NCBI GenBank assembly: GCA_014529385.2
Contig: CM043965.1
Coordinates: 61,154,933 to 61,218,932 of the forward strand
Reading direction: 5' to 3'
Length of the DNA: 64,000 bases
DNA from: Adiantum capillus-veneris
Lineage: Eukaryota > Streptophyta > Polypodiopsida > Polypodiales > Pteridaceae
In this document: piece after piece, positions 43,701 to 55,397 of the stretch
Position numbering within the stretch: the first letter of the stretch is position 1
Layout: each line of letters begins with the position of its first letter
Translations under genes and position numbers: made by a program
The notes under the pieces: generated by a model
Seen by the model: the letters and a program-made list of their open reading frames with translations, nothing else
Told to the model about the DNA's origin: nothing
Database searches by the model: none

Positions 43701-46016
43701 TTTGTTAGCTCTAGTGCTGGGAAAGAAACAATTGGTGCTGTGTTGCTACAACAAGATCCCCACAGTACAAGGATGCGACCCATCTACTTTGCTAGTAGGG
43801 TCATGAATGCTTTGGAGAGAGACTACACAGAAGCAGAACTCATGATGCTTTCTCTCATGTTTGCGGTGAGAAAGTTTAGATCCTACCTGCTACCAAAACC
43901 TTTTGTAATTCTCACTGCAGAAAATTTGTTCCCTTGGGTGTCATCTCAAATGAATCTTAGTACTAGGATCTCAAAGTGGATTATGGAGTTGCAAGAGTTT
44001 CAATACTCTTTCAAGGTAGAAGATAGTGTGCGTGCACAATTGGCAGGGATTCTCACTTATAGGGTGCACGAAAAGGAGATTAAGGTGCCTGAAGTAAAGA
44101 CCCTACCATTGCCACCACCAAAAAGTATTCCTAATGCTTTTACTTTGTTCTTTGATGGAGCTTTTCGTCGAGCCACAGGAAAAGCAGGGGGAGGGCTAGT
44201 GTTGCTCAACCCAAGTGGAGAGGTGGTCATGAAAGAGAAGTTCAATCTACCAAGTTCAGCTAGCAACAATGAAGCAGAATATGACACTCTACTTCATGGT
44301 TTGAAGATGTGCATTGGCCAAGGGATACAACGCCTCATGGTAAAGGGAGATGCACTTCTCATTGTTAAACAGATTTTAGGCATTTGGGCATGCAAGAATG
44401 AGAGCTTACGGAAAAAAGTTCATGCCATTCGTAGATTGTTTAATCAATTTGAAGAAGTGCAACTATATCATATTCCTAGGAAACAGAATGAAGATGCTGA
44501 TTTACTTGCACAACAAGCCGTTGCATGTGTAAAGAAAGAAGTGCAGGTCATCATGGTGGCGGCTGCTGTGAAGCAACCGAGGTACCAGGGATTGGAGTCA
44601 TTGGCTCCCATCATTGGCTACATTTTGGAGGGTGAGTTTCCACCAGACTTCACAAAAGCTCAGAAGAGGAGACTCATGAAGAAGGCAAGCGTATATCTCT
44701 TCCTAGAAGGCTCCCTCTATCAAAGAGGGAAGGATCAAGTGTGCAGACGAGTACCAACTATTAAGGAAATTCCAGCCATTCTAAAAGGTTTGCATGAAGA
44801 GGCATGTGGTGGTCATTTTGCCCAAGAATTAACTGTGAAGAAGATTTTGCTTTCGGGGTATGTTTGGCCAAGTTTGCATGTGGATGTTCAACATTGGTGT
44901 AAAAGCTGTCACACTTGTCAGATAAATGGAAATAGAAAGTTGGTGCATGGCCCGAGGCAAATAGTGCTTGCAAATGGACCCTTTGAAAAGTGGGGCATTG
45001 ATGCTATGGGTCCTCTGCCTAGGACAAAAAATGGTAAACTCTACATTCTAGTGGCTGTAGACTATATGACTAGGTGGGTGGAAGCACAAAGTGTGGCAAA
45101 GGTAAATGAGAAGACAGTAAGCAAATTCGTCTACACTCACATTTGTTGTAGATTTGGCACACCTTTGGAGATTGTTTCTGATAATGGTCCAGGGTTTAGA
45201 AAAGGATTGCTCACAGAAGTTTGTGAAGAGCTTCACATTCTACATCGTCATAGCACACCATACTACCCACAATCAAATGGTTTGGTGGAGAAGGCTAATG
45301 GTGTCATTGCAGGAATCATTAGAAAGATGGTGCAAAACAAGACAAAATTATGGGATGACTTCTTGGATGGTGCCTTGTGGGCGTATCGAACCACATATAG
45401 GGAAGCCACGGAGTTCACACCATTTCACTTGGTCTATGGTCAAGAGGCTTTACAGCCAATTGAGCTAAACATTCCAACAATGCGACTTCATGGCAAATCA
45501 GCACAAGATGATCAAGAGGTATGGATGGATCGACTTCTTACGTTAGTGGAGCTTGAGTGGAAAAGAGAAGCAGCATACGAGTGCTACAAGAGGAAAGCCA
45601 CACAAGCGAAAGAAACGCACGACAAGAAACTGAAGGACAAAGGCATCAAGGAAGGAGAGCTTGTGCTAAGGTATGACAATCGACTTGACAATCGTTTTGA
45701 TGCCAAGTTTGAAACTAGATGGCAAGGGCCATACATAGTCAAGAAGGCTTTCAATTCTAGCTACTATCAGCTTATGGACTTGAATGGTAAAGAGCTCTCC
45801 AAGAAGGTAAACGGGTATCGCTTGAAGCCCTATTTGAGTCACCTTCTACCAAAGGATCTACCAAAGATCTGTCCAAAGGCCGCTGTCTCATGTAAGTATT
45901 GTTACATGAAGCATGAGTGTAACTCCAGCCAAAATTATGAGGGGCCAAACAATGAAGATCTCGTCAAGGACTCTGAAGCACTCTCTTTGGAAAAGATGCT
46001 CTATGATGGTACATGA
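40737..46016 (+). CDS. Element C gag-pol polyprotein, intact (1759 aa)
   Basis: A single uninterrupted frame from ATG 40737. Order: gag core (about 20-150); zinc knuckle CWNCGESGHGMYNC from residue 246; Lys/Arg-rich linker; retroviral-type protease with VDGGAQIC around D459; reverse transcriptase with FIDD at 846-849; RNase H; a second RNase H of archaeal type starting FFDGAFRR (D1140) with NNEAEY; integrase with HHCC finger (about 1350-1400), core acids in GIDAMGPL, SDNGPGF and NGLVEKANG; C-terminal tail without a chromodomain. The double RNase H places it in the Tat group of plant Ty3 elements. All catalytic motifs are present, so the element may be competent. Confidence 0.95.
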   Translation: MESQRQMSGYPLFFGEPGEDAELFLANFKMSCRIKRIVTDQERVEMFEVVLRKDASTWFDSLPEEVKGNYTKVLNHFKRYFFDPQNTQKLWQDIVSHKQKDLDDYYLYKQEFLRLWALWIRNVTNPSDGAEFLKKERFIAGLFPDLKVKVEAGAPATFDAAETRAAEKYRKLKCLRGEVPIEGLRPKGKSQASTSRELPEVTAEVIEKLNESLSSLSIHLAQAVGPKGQAKKSEERDPRPRRVLQCWNCGESGHGMYNCPWPRGEPGRPNLNYPVMNAGEGTGQQPRLLQRPNGPRPPPQGVEGVPPLPDPNVHVVEVTNSNEVDMEANGIKRGRGKGKEKEGVTSQSDHGQGRKAKGTKETKRTRRRINLQDFPLGHGMAPYNLLEDMRGKGPDISWPQFLALCPQVRRDLTRAVSTRRKVKESVPVVKIAQAEMNEDITPVLDCYIKGRLVRKGLVDGGAQICIMTEGLMQKLGMHIHETPEIRVKMANNSKARCVGICKNVFVEAFGIKKAVDFYVMYTKGNGYPFILGRPWLMKMRALQDWESGKLICRNDNHKKVVFDMKEQRQEELHEESSQSETEEGWTDSTSEEESSGSITEEESSIEVMGVRFKPSNQETSCQGLEEVGPQENEGDQDEGMLEGMLSTTLTKNEREEFKCVLRKFPRLFAKDYTDVRGVDAVQHKIELKPEATPKAQKLRRLGVIKEQALLKEVRKLLAAGFIYPVENSEWVSPVVVTPKKNGKWRVCVDYRPLNEATKRDHFPLPFQDEILNEVAGHEKYTVCDGYSGYFQIGIALEDQLKTTFITPWGCYAFRVMPFGLTNAPATFQRFMNMVFQAFFGKSIRVFIDDFCIYSSKSLHLQRVEEGLKKLYDMGGQLNPDKCHIGEDEVILLGHKVSYKGIEVDPSKAKALIELPSPKSLKEVISFIQKVKYMSRFIHLASELLHPLQKLTQQVEFAWSDELEEYFCNIKVILSEPPTLMPPCWEYTFFVSSSAGKETIGAVLLQQDPHSTRMRPIYFASRVMNALERDYTEAELMMLSLMFAVRKFRSYLLPKPFVILTAENLFPWVSSQMNLSTRISKWIMELQEFQYSFKVEDSVRAQLAGILTYRVHEKEIKVPEVKTLPLPPPKSIPNAFTLFFDGAFRRATGKAGGGLVLLNPSGEVVMKEKFNLPSSASNNEAEYDTLLHGLKMCIGQGIQRLMVKGDALLIVKQILGIWACKNESLRKKVHAIRRLFNQFEEVQLYHIPRKQNEDADLLAQQAVACVKKEVQVIMVAAAVKQPRYQGLESLAPIIGYILEGEFPPDFTKAQKRRLMKKASVYLFLEGSLYQRGKDQVCRRVPTIKEIPAILKGLHEEACGGHFAQELTVKKILLSGYVWPSLHVDVQHWCKSCHTCQINGNRKLVHGPRQIVLANGPFEKWGIDAMGPLPRTKNGKLYILVAVDYMTRWVEAQSVAKVNEKTVSKFVYTHICCRFGTPLEIVSDNGPGFRKGLLTEVCEELHILHRHSTPYYPQSNGLVEKANGVIAGIIRKMVQNKTKLWDDFLDGALWAYRTTYREATEFTPFHLVYGQEALQPIELNIPTMRLHGKSAQDDQEVWMDRLLTLVELEWKREAAYECYKRKATQAKETHDKKLKDKGIKEGELVLRYDNRLDNRFDAKFETRWQGPYIVKKAFNSSYYQLMDLNGKELSKKVNGYRLKPYLSHLLPKDLPKICPKAAVSCKYCYMKHECNSSQNYEGPNNEDLVKDSEALSLEKMLYDGT

Positions 46017-46030
46017 ATATACCATCATCC

Positions 46031-46044
46031 AGGGGGAGGGCTAA
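46031..46044 (+). promoter_or_regulatory. Polypurine tract of element C
   Basis: agggggagggctaa directly precedes the 3' LTR. Element D has aaaaggggagggctaa at the same place. Confidence 0.88.
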
Positions 46045-47129
46045 TGATAGCCGTTTTTTCGGCTCTTTGTAATTGCCACAGTGAGTTACCTCACCCTACC
46101 AAAATCACCCAAACACTGTGGCTATCCCTACCATTTCACTGTACATAGGCGTGCGTGAGTCACAGGACTTTTCCCATATCTTCTTAAAAACCCTCAGCTA
46201 GCTAGTCACTGGGCTAGGTGAGCCAAAAAAAATTAAAAAAATAAAAGTATATTATGGCCTCTTTGTGTGTAAATATTTCATTGTATATATGGCCTAAATA
46301 TAGGGATTTTTAATAATTATTTTGGTATTTTATTTAAATATTTCTACTTAGGTATGTGTTTTATTAAACCTATGTACACCTTCTTTCATCCTCTTACACC
46401 ATAATTATATTTTTTTTTTGCCAATATGTACATACTCTAACCTCATATTTTTCCTTTATACAAATCACTCCCACATTTTCACCCTCACCCTCGTAAAAAA
46501 AAAAAAAATTGATTTCTACTCATTGGTTACTTTTATTATATTATTTACTTGCATACCTTTTCCTCTTTCACCCAAAATAATTCAAGGAGGGACCATATCA
46601 TATGATTCCAATATCTTTCCATATCCATAACTCCTCCATATTTTTATTATTATTTTTACTCATTATTCTAACACCATGTGCTCATTGAGCTAAAGTCCAT
46701 GAATAGTCCATACACTAGTCCCACCATGTATATATTTCTTATTTCACCAATAATCCTCCTCCATGCATGGGTCAAGGGCAACTTGAATGCTTTGTATTAT
46801 AATATGACAAAGGAGGGGCTCACTCTTGGATGCATTGTACAAATTCAACAAAGGAGGGGACCACTAAAAGACTTTTGCAGGCATAAAAAACAGGCTTTTT
46901 GGTGAGAATTTTGGCACCTATCTCCACTCCGAATTTGGAGCGGTGGTCAAAAGAGAAAATGTAGCCCACGCTCTGAATAATCACCCCAAATTTTTTCATG
47001 ATTTTTGGAGCTACCAGCTGTGAGCTATGATTTTTTTAGCGGACCCCAGTTTTCCCATGCTATGCAGCCACACTCTCTCTTCCACTTTATCATTTTCCTC
47101 TTTCACACACACTTCTCCACTCATCATCC

Positions 47130-47199
<70 letters not shown>

Positions 47200-47458
47200 T
47201 TTTAGTGTGTGAGAGTATTCCATTGGTGTTAGGGTTAGTGTAAATTCCTTGCTTGTTTGTGGGTTGCTCTAACGATTCTCCTCTTTTGCGTCCTAGTTCG
47301 CTCTTAAACTAGGTGGTGCCCCTTGTGTAGTTGGGATTTGGCGGTGGGTTTGTTGTTTTGGTTTGTGTTGTGTTGTGCCCCAGCCCCATTGAGCAGCACG
47401 GGAGCCTTGAAGGGTGTCTAGAGGCCACTCTTCTTGTTGCCTGCCCCGGACCGCCTCA
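46045..47458 (+). repeat. Element C 3' LTR
   Basis: 1414 bp, TGATAGCC...CCTCA, nearly identical to the 5' LTR. Differences seen are single substitutions and a shorter CT tract (about 47132-47197). Confidence 0.94.
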
Positions 47459-47927
47459 ACACAAAGGGAATATTGGACACATGTTAAGCTCCTAGCCTAG
47501 TTACTCCCAATCTCCCCTCAAATCTTATTGGATGGCCATAGAGGTGGACCAATGGGAATTAGGCTAGAGTAAAGTTAGTCTAATCAATTTAAAAATTTCT
47601 TGATAAAAGAACCAATAGAAATTAAGCTCCCTAGAAGACTATTGGGCAGTCTACCAAGGTTCCGATGACCATCCAGCAACCCAATGGCTTGCATGATTCC
47701 TATTGGCCAGAGGACTAAGAGGTCTGATGAGAGTTTTATCGAATTATTAAATTACCTAAAGCTCTCACAAAAGGGGAAAGGGGGACACTTGTCAAAAGGC
47801 TATCAATTATGCTTCTAATTTGTGATTGGCTAAGCTTTACAGGAGCCAATGGGAGGCCAACATGAGAAAATAGCAAGAGGGGTCGACCAAGATGAGAGAG
47901 AGGGTTGCATTTTACCTTAACACAATG

Positions 47928-47963
<36 letters not shown>

Positions 47964-48164
47964 CTCATGTGTGCAAGAAGAACTTAATCTCCTTCTCCAA
48001 GCATTGAGAAGTAGAGGACTACACCAACAACTCTTGGCTATGGAATGCACCAAAGAGCCAAGCTTCAATGGCATGCTCATCTCCTCTACCATGATAATTA
48101 CTAAGCTAAGCTATGCTATGAGAGTGACTATGTGAGGAGAATACTTATTTCTCGTAAGATACAC
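47459..48164 (+). repeat. Element B 3' LTR, second piece
   Basis: It continues element B's LTR after element C and ends at 48164, where element D begins. The words taattactaagctaagctatgc at about 48096 match the 5' LTR at about 10659. An AC tract lies at 47932-47962. Confidence 0.88.
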
Positions 48165-48374
48165 TGACGGGAGCAAAGCGAACCCCGAACCCCGACGGCC
48201 TCTAAAACACCGGGGACCGAATGGCGCGCCTCGAGCCTGTCATGGTAAAGCAAACAGGGGGCACCACCTAGCTTCAGCGGCTAGGACGCAAACAACACAC
48301 CACCATAACAAAGTTTTCATCCAAGAGAAATGGATGCTTGGGAGTAATGATGAAAAGGAAAGGGAATGAGATCA

Positions 48375-48409
<35 letters not shown>

Positions 48410-49737
48410 GGGAGGGAGGGGGTATAGCGGCTTAGTACTTAGGCATCACAAAAAGATGGCGAATCCGCACACCCTTCACACATACACAAGCTCACTCCAA
48501 AACACAAGACTAGGTGGCGATTCCGCACACCTCACATGGACAAAACATTGCAAGAAAACATACTCACAAAACCTCAAGCTTTATTTAGAGAATTAGGCGA
48601 TGAAATGGGGAGCATAGGGTAGGGGAATGAGAAGGGAGAGAGTGGTAGAGCACATGGCGGATAGGTGGGAGTTGATGGCGAAGACTCGCACGAGGATTAT
48701 GGCCATCATCCTTCATTTAGTTGCCCTTCATCTTCCATAGCCAAGGGTGTAGAGGTCATGCTCAAGACAAGCATGGTGATTGCGGTGATGGTGATGGTGT
48801 GGGTGTGTGTGTGTGTGTACACTAAGCACACACAGTGCATAGTGTGTTCTTTGGTGATGTTGTGTGTGTGTTTAGTGTGATGGTGACCCCTCTTTATATA
48901 GGGGAGGAGGGAGGAGGAATTCTAGAATTTAGAAATGAAAAAATCATTATCTACATAGGCCATGTGACTGTGGGCCCCACTTGTCTGGCTGTGTGTATAT
49001 GTGCCAGAACAGCAGTCTCATGAGAGAGGGACTAAGAGAGAGAGATGGGTTGATGAAAAAAAGTGAGAGATGACATGGAGAATAAACTAATTACAAGAGG
49101 GGAGAGAGGGGAGTGTGTTCAGAGGTGAATCTGTGTGCAGATGTGTGTGAACACAAGAAAAATCAGGTAACCACCGGGTGGGGATGGGTCTGTGGGCACT
49201 TTTTTCAGTGAAACTGAGTGTGTGTGTGTGAGTGTGGGGGAGGTTATTTAGCTACAAGACAAGAGACATGGCGCCCTTTAGAGAGAGAGGGGGGTTTTTG
49301 GGTCATGGGATATGATAGGAGAGAGAAAGAGGGGGTGGGGTATACTATTTTGGAAGATAGGGTAAGTTGCATGTGAGTTAGGGTGCATTATTGGTGAGTT
49401 ATAATGCATTATTGGTGAGAGGTGGGGTAGCTTGAGGGGAGAGAGAAAGGAGAAAGGACAAGGGGAAGAGAGAGGGAGTTGACCTTTTGAGTGGAGGAGA
49501 GGAAAAGGGACACCCGGTGGGGCAACAGTGAAGAAAAAGGAGGCAAGGTGGGGATGGGCTACCCCGCAGGCATGAGGTGGCCTATTTTACCTTTCTTATA
49601 TATTTACATAATCATAATTTATTTTTTTCTTACTTTTTCCAATGCCTTTTATCACTCCCTCCATAAGAGGGGGTTTTCATGGGGTGGGGACGAGAGAAGA
49701 GGGGTATGGGAGCTTGGCTTGTGAAAAGCCCCCATCA
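48165..49737 (-). repeat. Element D 3' LTR (left on the map)
   Basis: 1573 bp from TGACGGGAGCAAAGCG to CCCCCATCA as written on the plus strand. It contains GA tracts (48378-48408) and a short GT tract. Frames inside recur in the other LTR and are not genes. Confidence 0.93.
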
Positions 49738-49753
49738 TTAGCCCTCCCCTTTT
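49738..49753 (-). promoter_or_regulatory. Polypurine tract of element D
   Basis: On the minus strand aaaaggggagggctaa sits directly before the 3' LTR. Confidence 0.85.
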
Positions 49754-49885
49754 GGCTAGAGGCATTCATGTCTCTAGCTCATCTGTTTGATCATTATCGT
49801 CGGAGGTGGCGGCTAATGGTGTGTCCTCATCTGGAATGTCAATTGGTGGAGCCTGGTCAAATCGAAGAAATTAAGGTTTAAGTCG

Positions 49886-52800
49886 CTAACCATTTACCCT
49901 GGTTTTATGAAGTTTTCCATCAGCCTCCATAAGCTGGTAGCTTCCATTGGCATACTTTTTCCTGATGATAAAAGGGCCTTCCCATCGGAGCAGGAGTTTC
50001 TTATCCTTGCGCGTGTCGAAGCGATTGTCGTAGCAGAGCATCAACATTCCTTTCTTCAATTCTTTTTTTCGAAGATGCTCGTTAAAGCTAAGCCGTCTAT
50101 GCTCTGCTTGTGCTGCATAATAATTTATTGCTTCTTCTCTGTCCAGCTGCAGTCTTTCCAAGTTGATGATGTGATCTCTCAAATGCATGTTGGGTTGTTG
50201 AAGTTGGCTTGCCATTACTCTGAGACTTTGTAGTTGCACTTCAATGGGCAAGATTGCTTCCTTACCAAATACTAGATGATACGGTGTGAATCCCAAGGAT
50301 GTACGATATGAAGTTCTGTAGGCCCATAAAGCTGGTAGTAGATACTTATCCCAGTCTCCGGGATGATTGTTTACCTGCTTGGTAATAATTTTAGAAACCA
50401 TTCCATTTACCTTTTCAACTAGGCCATTACATTGAGGGTAATATGGTGAAGAGTGCCTCCTTGTAATGCCCAGTTTCTGCATTAATTCTCCTACCAAGTC
50501 TGCTCTGAAACCTGGCCCTCTATCAGAGATGATCTCTAAAGGTGTGCCAAACCTACAGCATATGTGCTCGTAGATAAATTTAGCTATCTCTACCGCTGTG
50601 ATTCTAGTGGTGGCTGTAGCCTCTGCCCATCTAGTCATGTAGTCGACCCCCATGATAATGTAGAATTTTCCTGAGTTGGCCCTAGGTAATGGCCCAATGG
50701 AATCCATACCCCATTTTTCAAATGGGCCATATGAGAGAATAGGTGTCTGTGGTTCAGGCATAAGTGACCTAGTGCCGGCCTTTTGACACAACTTACATGT
50801 TTTGCACCAGTGGTGTACATCACGGTTGAGGCTAGGCCATATGAAGCCTGCCTGCAAGATTTTCCTACTTGTTATGTCTAGGGCAAAGTGACCACCACAA
50901 ACCCCGTCGTGACAGCTAGCAATTACTCCCGTGATTTCCTGAGAGAGAGGGACCTTCCTGAGTATTTGGTCCTTACCCTTACAGTACAAACCTTCATTGA
51001 TGAGTCGATACCTTGTGGCCTTCCACGTCAGCCATTGCTTCTGTCCCTTTATTAAATCTGATGGGCATTCCCCTGTTTCCAAAAAATGCATGATGTCAGG
51101 CAAGGCATCACTTCCTTGAAATAGAGGGAGCTTTAGTTTTATTGCTCCAACCACCACTTCATGTAGTCTTTCACTTGCTAGGGAATCTGCTTATTGGTTT
51201 TGAGCCCTTGGGATATGGTGTATTTGAACTTCTTCAAACTTACCCAACAAGGTTTTTACACCACTTAAGTGAGTCCTTAAACTAGGATTCTTGCATGTCC
51301 ATGCTCCATTTACTTGCCTTACCAGAAGTAGAGCATCCCCAAATACATTAAGGCGTTGTACACCTTGTGAGACGCACCATTGTAGACCCTTGGTTAGTGT
51401 TGCATACTCAGCTTCATTGTTAGAATGTGAATCTAACAATTGGCCCAACGAAAATACCTTTGTCCCTTTGTCATCAAAGACCACTATGCCTGCGGCTGCT
51501 TTGTCGGACGCTCGCTTGTAGGCTCCATCAAAGTAGAGAAAGTATGCTCCTTCTACCATCGGTGGTACTGGAGGTAATCGGACTTCTCCTTCCTTAGATT
51601 GCTTCTCCTTCCTTTCAAAGACTTGGTAGGTCATGAGTCCCCCCAAACTTGCCCTTGTCGTGCTTTCTACCTGTACCGTGTAGTCAAACTCTTGCAGACG
51701 AACTAGCCATTTAGTAATTCTAGCAGACACATCCATGTGTTGTACAACATAGGGAAATATTTCATCTGTGGTTAGAATCACAAATTGCTTAGGCAGCAAA
51801 TATGACCTAAACTTTGTAGTTGCAAATCTAAGAGCTAGGACTAAGTGTTCCACATGGGTGAAACCTTTCTCTCCTGCTGTCATCATTCGACTAGAGAAGT
51901 AGATTGGCCTCATGAAAGATGTCGTCGTATCCTTTTGGAGTAGCACAGCCCCCAATGAGTCATCACCAACACTTGAGGTGACATAGAAGTTTTCATCCCA
52001 CTTAGGTGGTGAGATAGTTGGCAGAGTGGCTAAGACCTCCTTTACCTTGTTGTAGTGATGTTCGCTTTCCTCGTCCCAAGTGAAAGTTGATCTTTGAGTG
52101 AGTTGTTGCAGTGGTAGAACAAGTTGTGATAGTAGATGTATGAATCTACTTAAGTACCTCACCTTCTGTAGAAAAGAGACCAGTTGACGTGCGGTCGTTG
52201 GTGAAGGTAGGGCTATGAGTGCGGACACCTTACTTGGGTCGGCGTTGATACCTTTTGCTGAAATTTCATGGCCTAGTAGAATGACTTTACTCTCCCCAAT
52301 GTGGCATTTGTCCACATTTAATTGCCCACCTAGGCTCTGCAACCTGGCCAAACCTTCAGTTACCTTTTCTAAATGTGAAATACGGGAGCTATATATACAA
52401 AAATCATCAATGAACACTCTTATGGATGTTCCAAAGAACGGTTGAAAAACATATGTGACATATCTTTGGAATGTGGCAGGTGCATTTGTGAGACCAAATG
52501 GCATAACCATGTATGCAAAACAACCCCATGGCGTGATAAAAGTGGTTTTTAGCTGATCTTCCAAGGCTATGCGTATTTGAAAGTATCCAGAATAACCATC
52601 ACAAACGGTATAGCATTCAAAACCCGCTACTTCATTCAGAATTTCATCCAAGAAAGGGAGAGGAAAGTGGTCTCTCTTTGTAGCTGCATTTAGTGGTTTG
52701 TAGTCAACACAGACCCTCCACTTACCATTCTTTTTAGGCGTCACCACTACGGGTGACACCCATTCTGATTTTTCTACATGATAGATGAATCCCGCCTCCA

Positions 52801-55077
52801 GCAGTTTCCTTACCTCGGCCAAGAGTGCCTTTTCTTGTATGACCCCCAGTCGTCGTAGCTTTTGCACAATTGGTTTTACCCCTTCCTTCAGCTTAATATG
52901 ATGTTCCACCACTGTAATGCCTGTGATTCTTTCATAGTTGTCAATGAACAGGTTAGGAAATCCCATCAACATTTGCAAAAAACTATCTTTCTCCTCAAGT
53001 GTTAATTCCGTAGACAACATACCCTTCAACCTACTTCCTCCTAGGCCAAGTGATTTTCTCTCCTCTTCATTGGGTTTCCCTTTTGGTGATGGATCACCAG
53101 TTGTGCTTACCCTTTGTGGATCCTTCATAATGATACCCATCACATCAATGGAACTGTCACTTTCGTCGGTGGATGTGGTCTCCTCCTCAGAACTGGAAGA
53201 TTCGCTAGTGGTTTCATCTGCCGATGTTTCTAGATTCATTTGCTTCTGCTTGCCAATCCTCATGTCGTAGTAGATTGTCTCCCCTTTCTTACCGGTCATG
53301 CGTAGAAGGCCAGTACCCCAGTCCTGTTTTGCCTTCATGGCCATCAACCATGGCCTTCCCAAAATTAGTGGATAGCCCTCCCCCTTAGTAGGCATTACAA
53401 AAACATCTACCTCTACCTCAGTGTTGAAAGCTTTGATTTTCACGGCACTTACCACACCCACACACTTTACTTTTGCGTTGTTTGCCATCTTTGCCTTGCA
53501 TGGAGAAGGCCTGTCAACCTCGAGCCCTAATCGAAGCATCATAGCTTCGCTCATTACACAGATTTGTGCACCTCCATCAATGTAGGTGTTTCCAACCCTC
53601 TTTCCTTTTATGTTTACGTCGACAATTGGAAGGATGTCATCCATGTTGCATCCCGAAATTGCTCCGGCTACCTTTGTTTTGGAGCGTCTTGTACTTACCA
53701 TTTTAGACCATTGTCGCCTTACTTTTGGTGCAAGATGTAGCAGCTGTGGCCATGTAATCTTCGGTCCTTGCTCTGCCACATCCAATGTTAGATCATAGGG
53801 CTTAGAACTTTCCCCTAGCTGGAAGTCGGTGATGCCCAATTTCCGTCGTGGCCTGGATGGCCTCTTGCTAGTTTCTCCTCTCATGCTTCTCTCATCATCT
53901 GATTGTGTAGCTTTCTCCCTCCTAGCTCTTTTCACAATCATGGCTTCAAGTGGTTCTAAAAAGGTTACCTTCTCCTTACCCTTGTCCCTCTCCTTTGCTC
54001 TGGGTGGATCCACTACTATGGCTTTTCCTTTCTCTTCTAGCCTTATGATGTTTACAGGGCGATCATGTGGTGGGGCTGGTGGAAGAGGTGGGATGGATGC
54101 TTGTAGTGGTGTCTGGGGTGGACGTAGAATTTGTGTTGGTGGGGGTGGTGCTCGGGGTGGGGGTGTTCTTTCTCTAGGGGGTGACAATTGGTTCCTCCTA
54201 CCTCCTCTAGGGGGTGGGGGTGTTCTTTTTCTAGGGGGTGACAATTGGTTCCTCCTACCTCCTCTATTATAGTTTTGTCGTGGTTTGGGACAGTAGTACA
54301 TACCGTGACCGTCTTCTCCGTAGTTGTAGCAATGATACTCCCTGTTTTGTCGTCGTGCTCTTCCAGGGTCTTGATCTCTTTCTTGACTCCTCCCTTGTTG
54401 TATTAAGTTGACAGACAAATTCTACAGTTGGTCAGTAATATGGGCCAACATATCTTGTTGGTCATCTCTTACCCCAAGAGCCAGTGGTGGTGGTGGCATG
54501 GTGGTTGTCGTAGTTGTTGGTCGATGCGATGTTCCTGATTCTGTTGACTCGGTTTCTTTGGCTTTCATTCGCAGCTTCTTGTCTTTAAGGCGAGCAATCT
54601 CAACGGCTAACTCGTACGTAGCCGGGAATCTACCTTTCACCTTCTCCTTGAGAAGCGGCCATAAGCCATGCGTGAACCGATCTTTTTTTAGGAAATCGGG
54701 TGCAGCTTCCCCCCTAGCCAGTGACTCAACCCACCGTTCCCACAAATCCACAAATTTGGACTCATAGGTGGCATATTCTAAAAGACCCTCCTGCTTCAAG
54801 TCTCTCAACTTGTCCAACAACTTTTCTGAAGTGGTACCTCCCCCAAAGCGCCTCTTAAAAGAGGTTTTAAGGGTTCCCAGTCATCCTTGGTTGCTTGTGG
54901 AAGTGCATTGTACCATGATCTAGCTTCTAGCTTCATGAGATGCTTAAAGATTCTAACCCGGGATTCATCCGTATCTTTGTTGCTCACTACACATGCTACT
55001 TCAAAGTCATCTAGGAAGTCTGTTACCAAATCCTCCCCCTTCTTTCCTTTAAATGTTGGAAATGCTACACTTGCCAT
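49886..55077 (-). pseudogene. Element D gag-pol polyprotein with one frameshift and two stops
   Basis: Read on the minus strand from ATG 55077: gag core, a damaged zinc knuckle (CYNYGEDGHGMYYC, second Cys replaced by Tyr), Pro/Arg-rich linker, protease (YIDGGAQIC), reverse transcriptase with FIDD, RNase H, archaeal-type RNase H (YFDGAYKR, NNEAEY), integrase with finger, core acids (GMDSIGPL, SDRGPGF, NGLVEKVNG). Lesions: a frameshift near 54868 in gag, TAG at 54422-54424 and TAA at 51191-51193 between RNase H and integrase. Sequence on both sides of each lesion is well preserved and parallels element C. The break pattern suggests a recent copy of a defective or mobilised family. Confidence 0.92.
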
Positions 55078-55161
55078 GATTACTGAGAGAGAGCTAGAAA
55101 GACACACTGCTTAACTTGCAAAAGTTTTTTTTCTTCTTTACAAGGAGACGTGTATACCCTC

Positions 55162-55380
55162 TTATACTAGGACATAGATTAAAACTTCAAACGGTACATT
55201 GCCTTGTACCAAAGGTAAGACAAATGGTTGATCTGATGCCAGAACCTCCAAAAACCGCTCCCCACCCGGCATGGTGTCAATGACGTGCTCGTAGTGAGCC
55301 TTCATATCCAGTATTACCTTGATTGAGCGTACACGTGTTGGTATGTGTGATATGTCTTGAGGTAGGTTGTATTGATTCAT
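55162..55380 (-). CDS. Small accessory protein of element D (72 aa)
   Basis: Starts at ATG (minus strand, 55380) between the primer-binding site and gag. Its end (PFVLPLVQGNVPFEVLIYVL) matches the ends of the small frames in element C. Conservation across element families supports a real, if unknown, function. Confidence 0.5.
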   Translation of the reverse strand: MNQYNLPQDISHIPTRVRSIKVILDMKAHYEHVIDTMPGGERFLEVLASDQPFVLPLVQGNVPFEVLIYVLV

Positions 55381-55397
55381 GTGAACCTTAGAGGTGC

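Larger units (their letters stand above)
37652..47458 (+). mobile_element. Element C: intact Tat-type Ty3 retrotransposon
   Basis: The LTRs 37652-39074 and 46045-47458 are nearly identical, start TGATAGCC and end CCTCA. Flanking ACAC (37648-37651 and 47459-47462) is the probable target duplication. A primer-binding site, accessory frames, a 1759-codon gag-pol and a polypurine tract are all present and unbroken. It is inserted in the 3' LTR of B. It may be autonomous. Confidence 0.94.

Noticed and set aside
48366-49881. Several short frames repeated at 56139-57551
   Set aside because: They are LTR sequences of element D present in both copies; no coding evidence.
51291-54767. Plus-strand frames opposite the pol of element D (up to 147 codons)
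   Set aside because: They are antisense shadows of a well-supported gag-pol on the minus strand.
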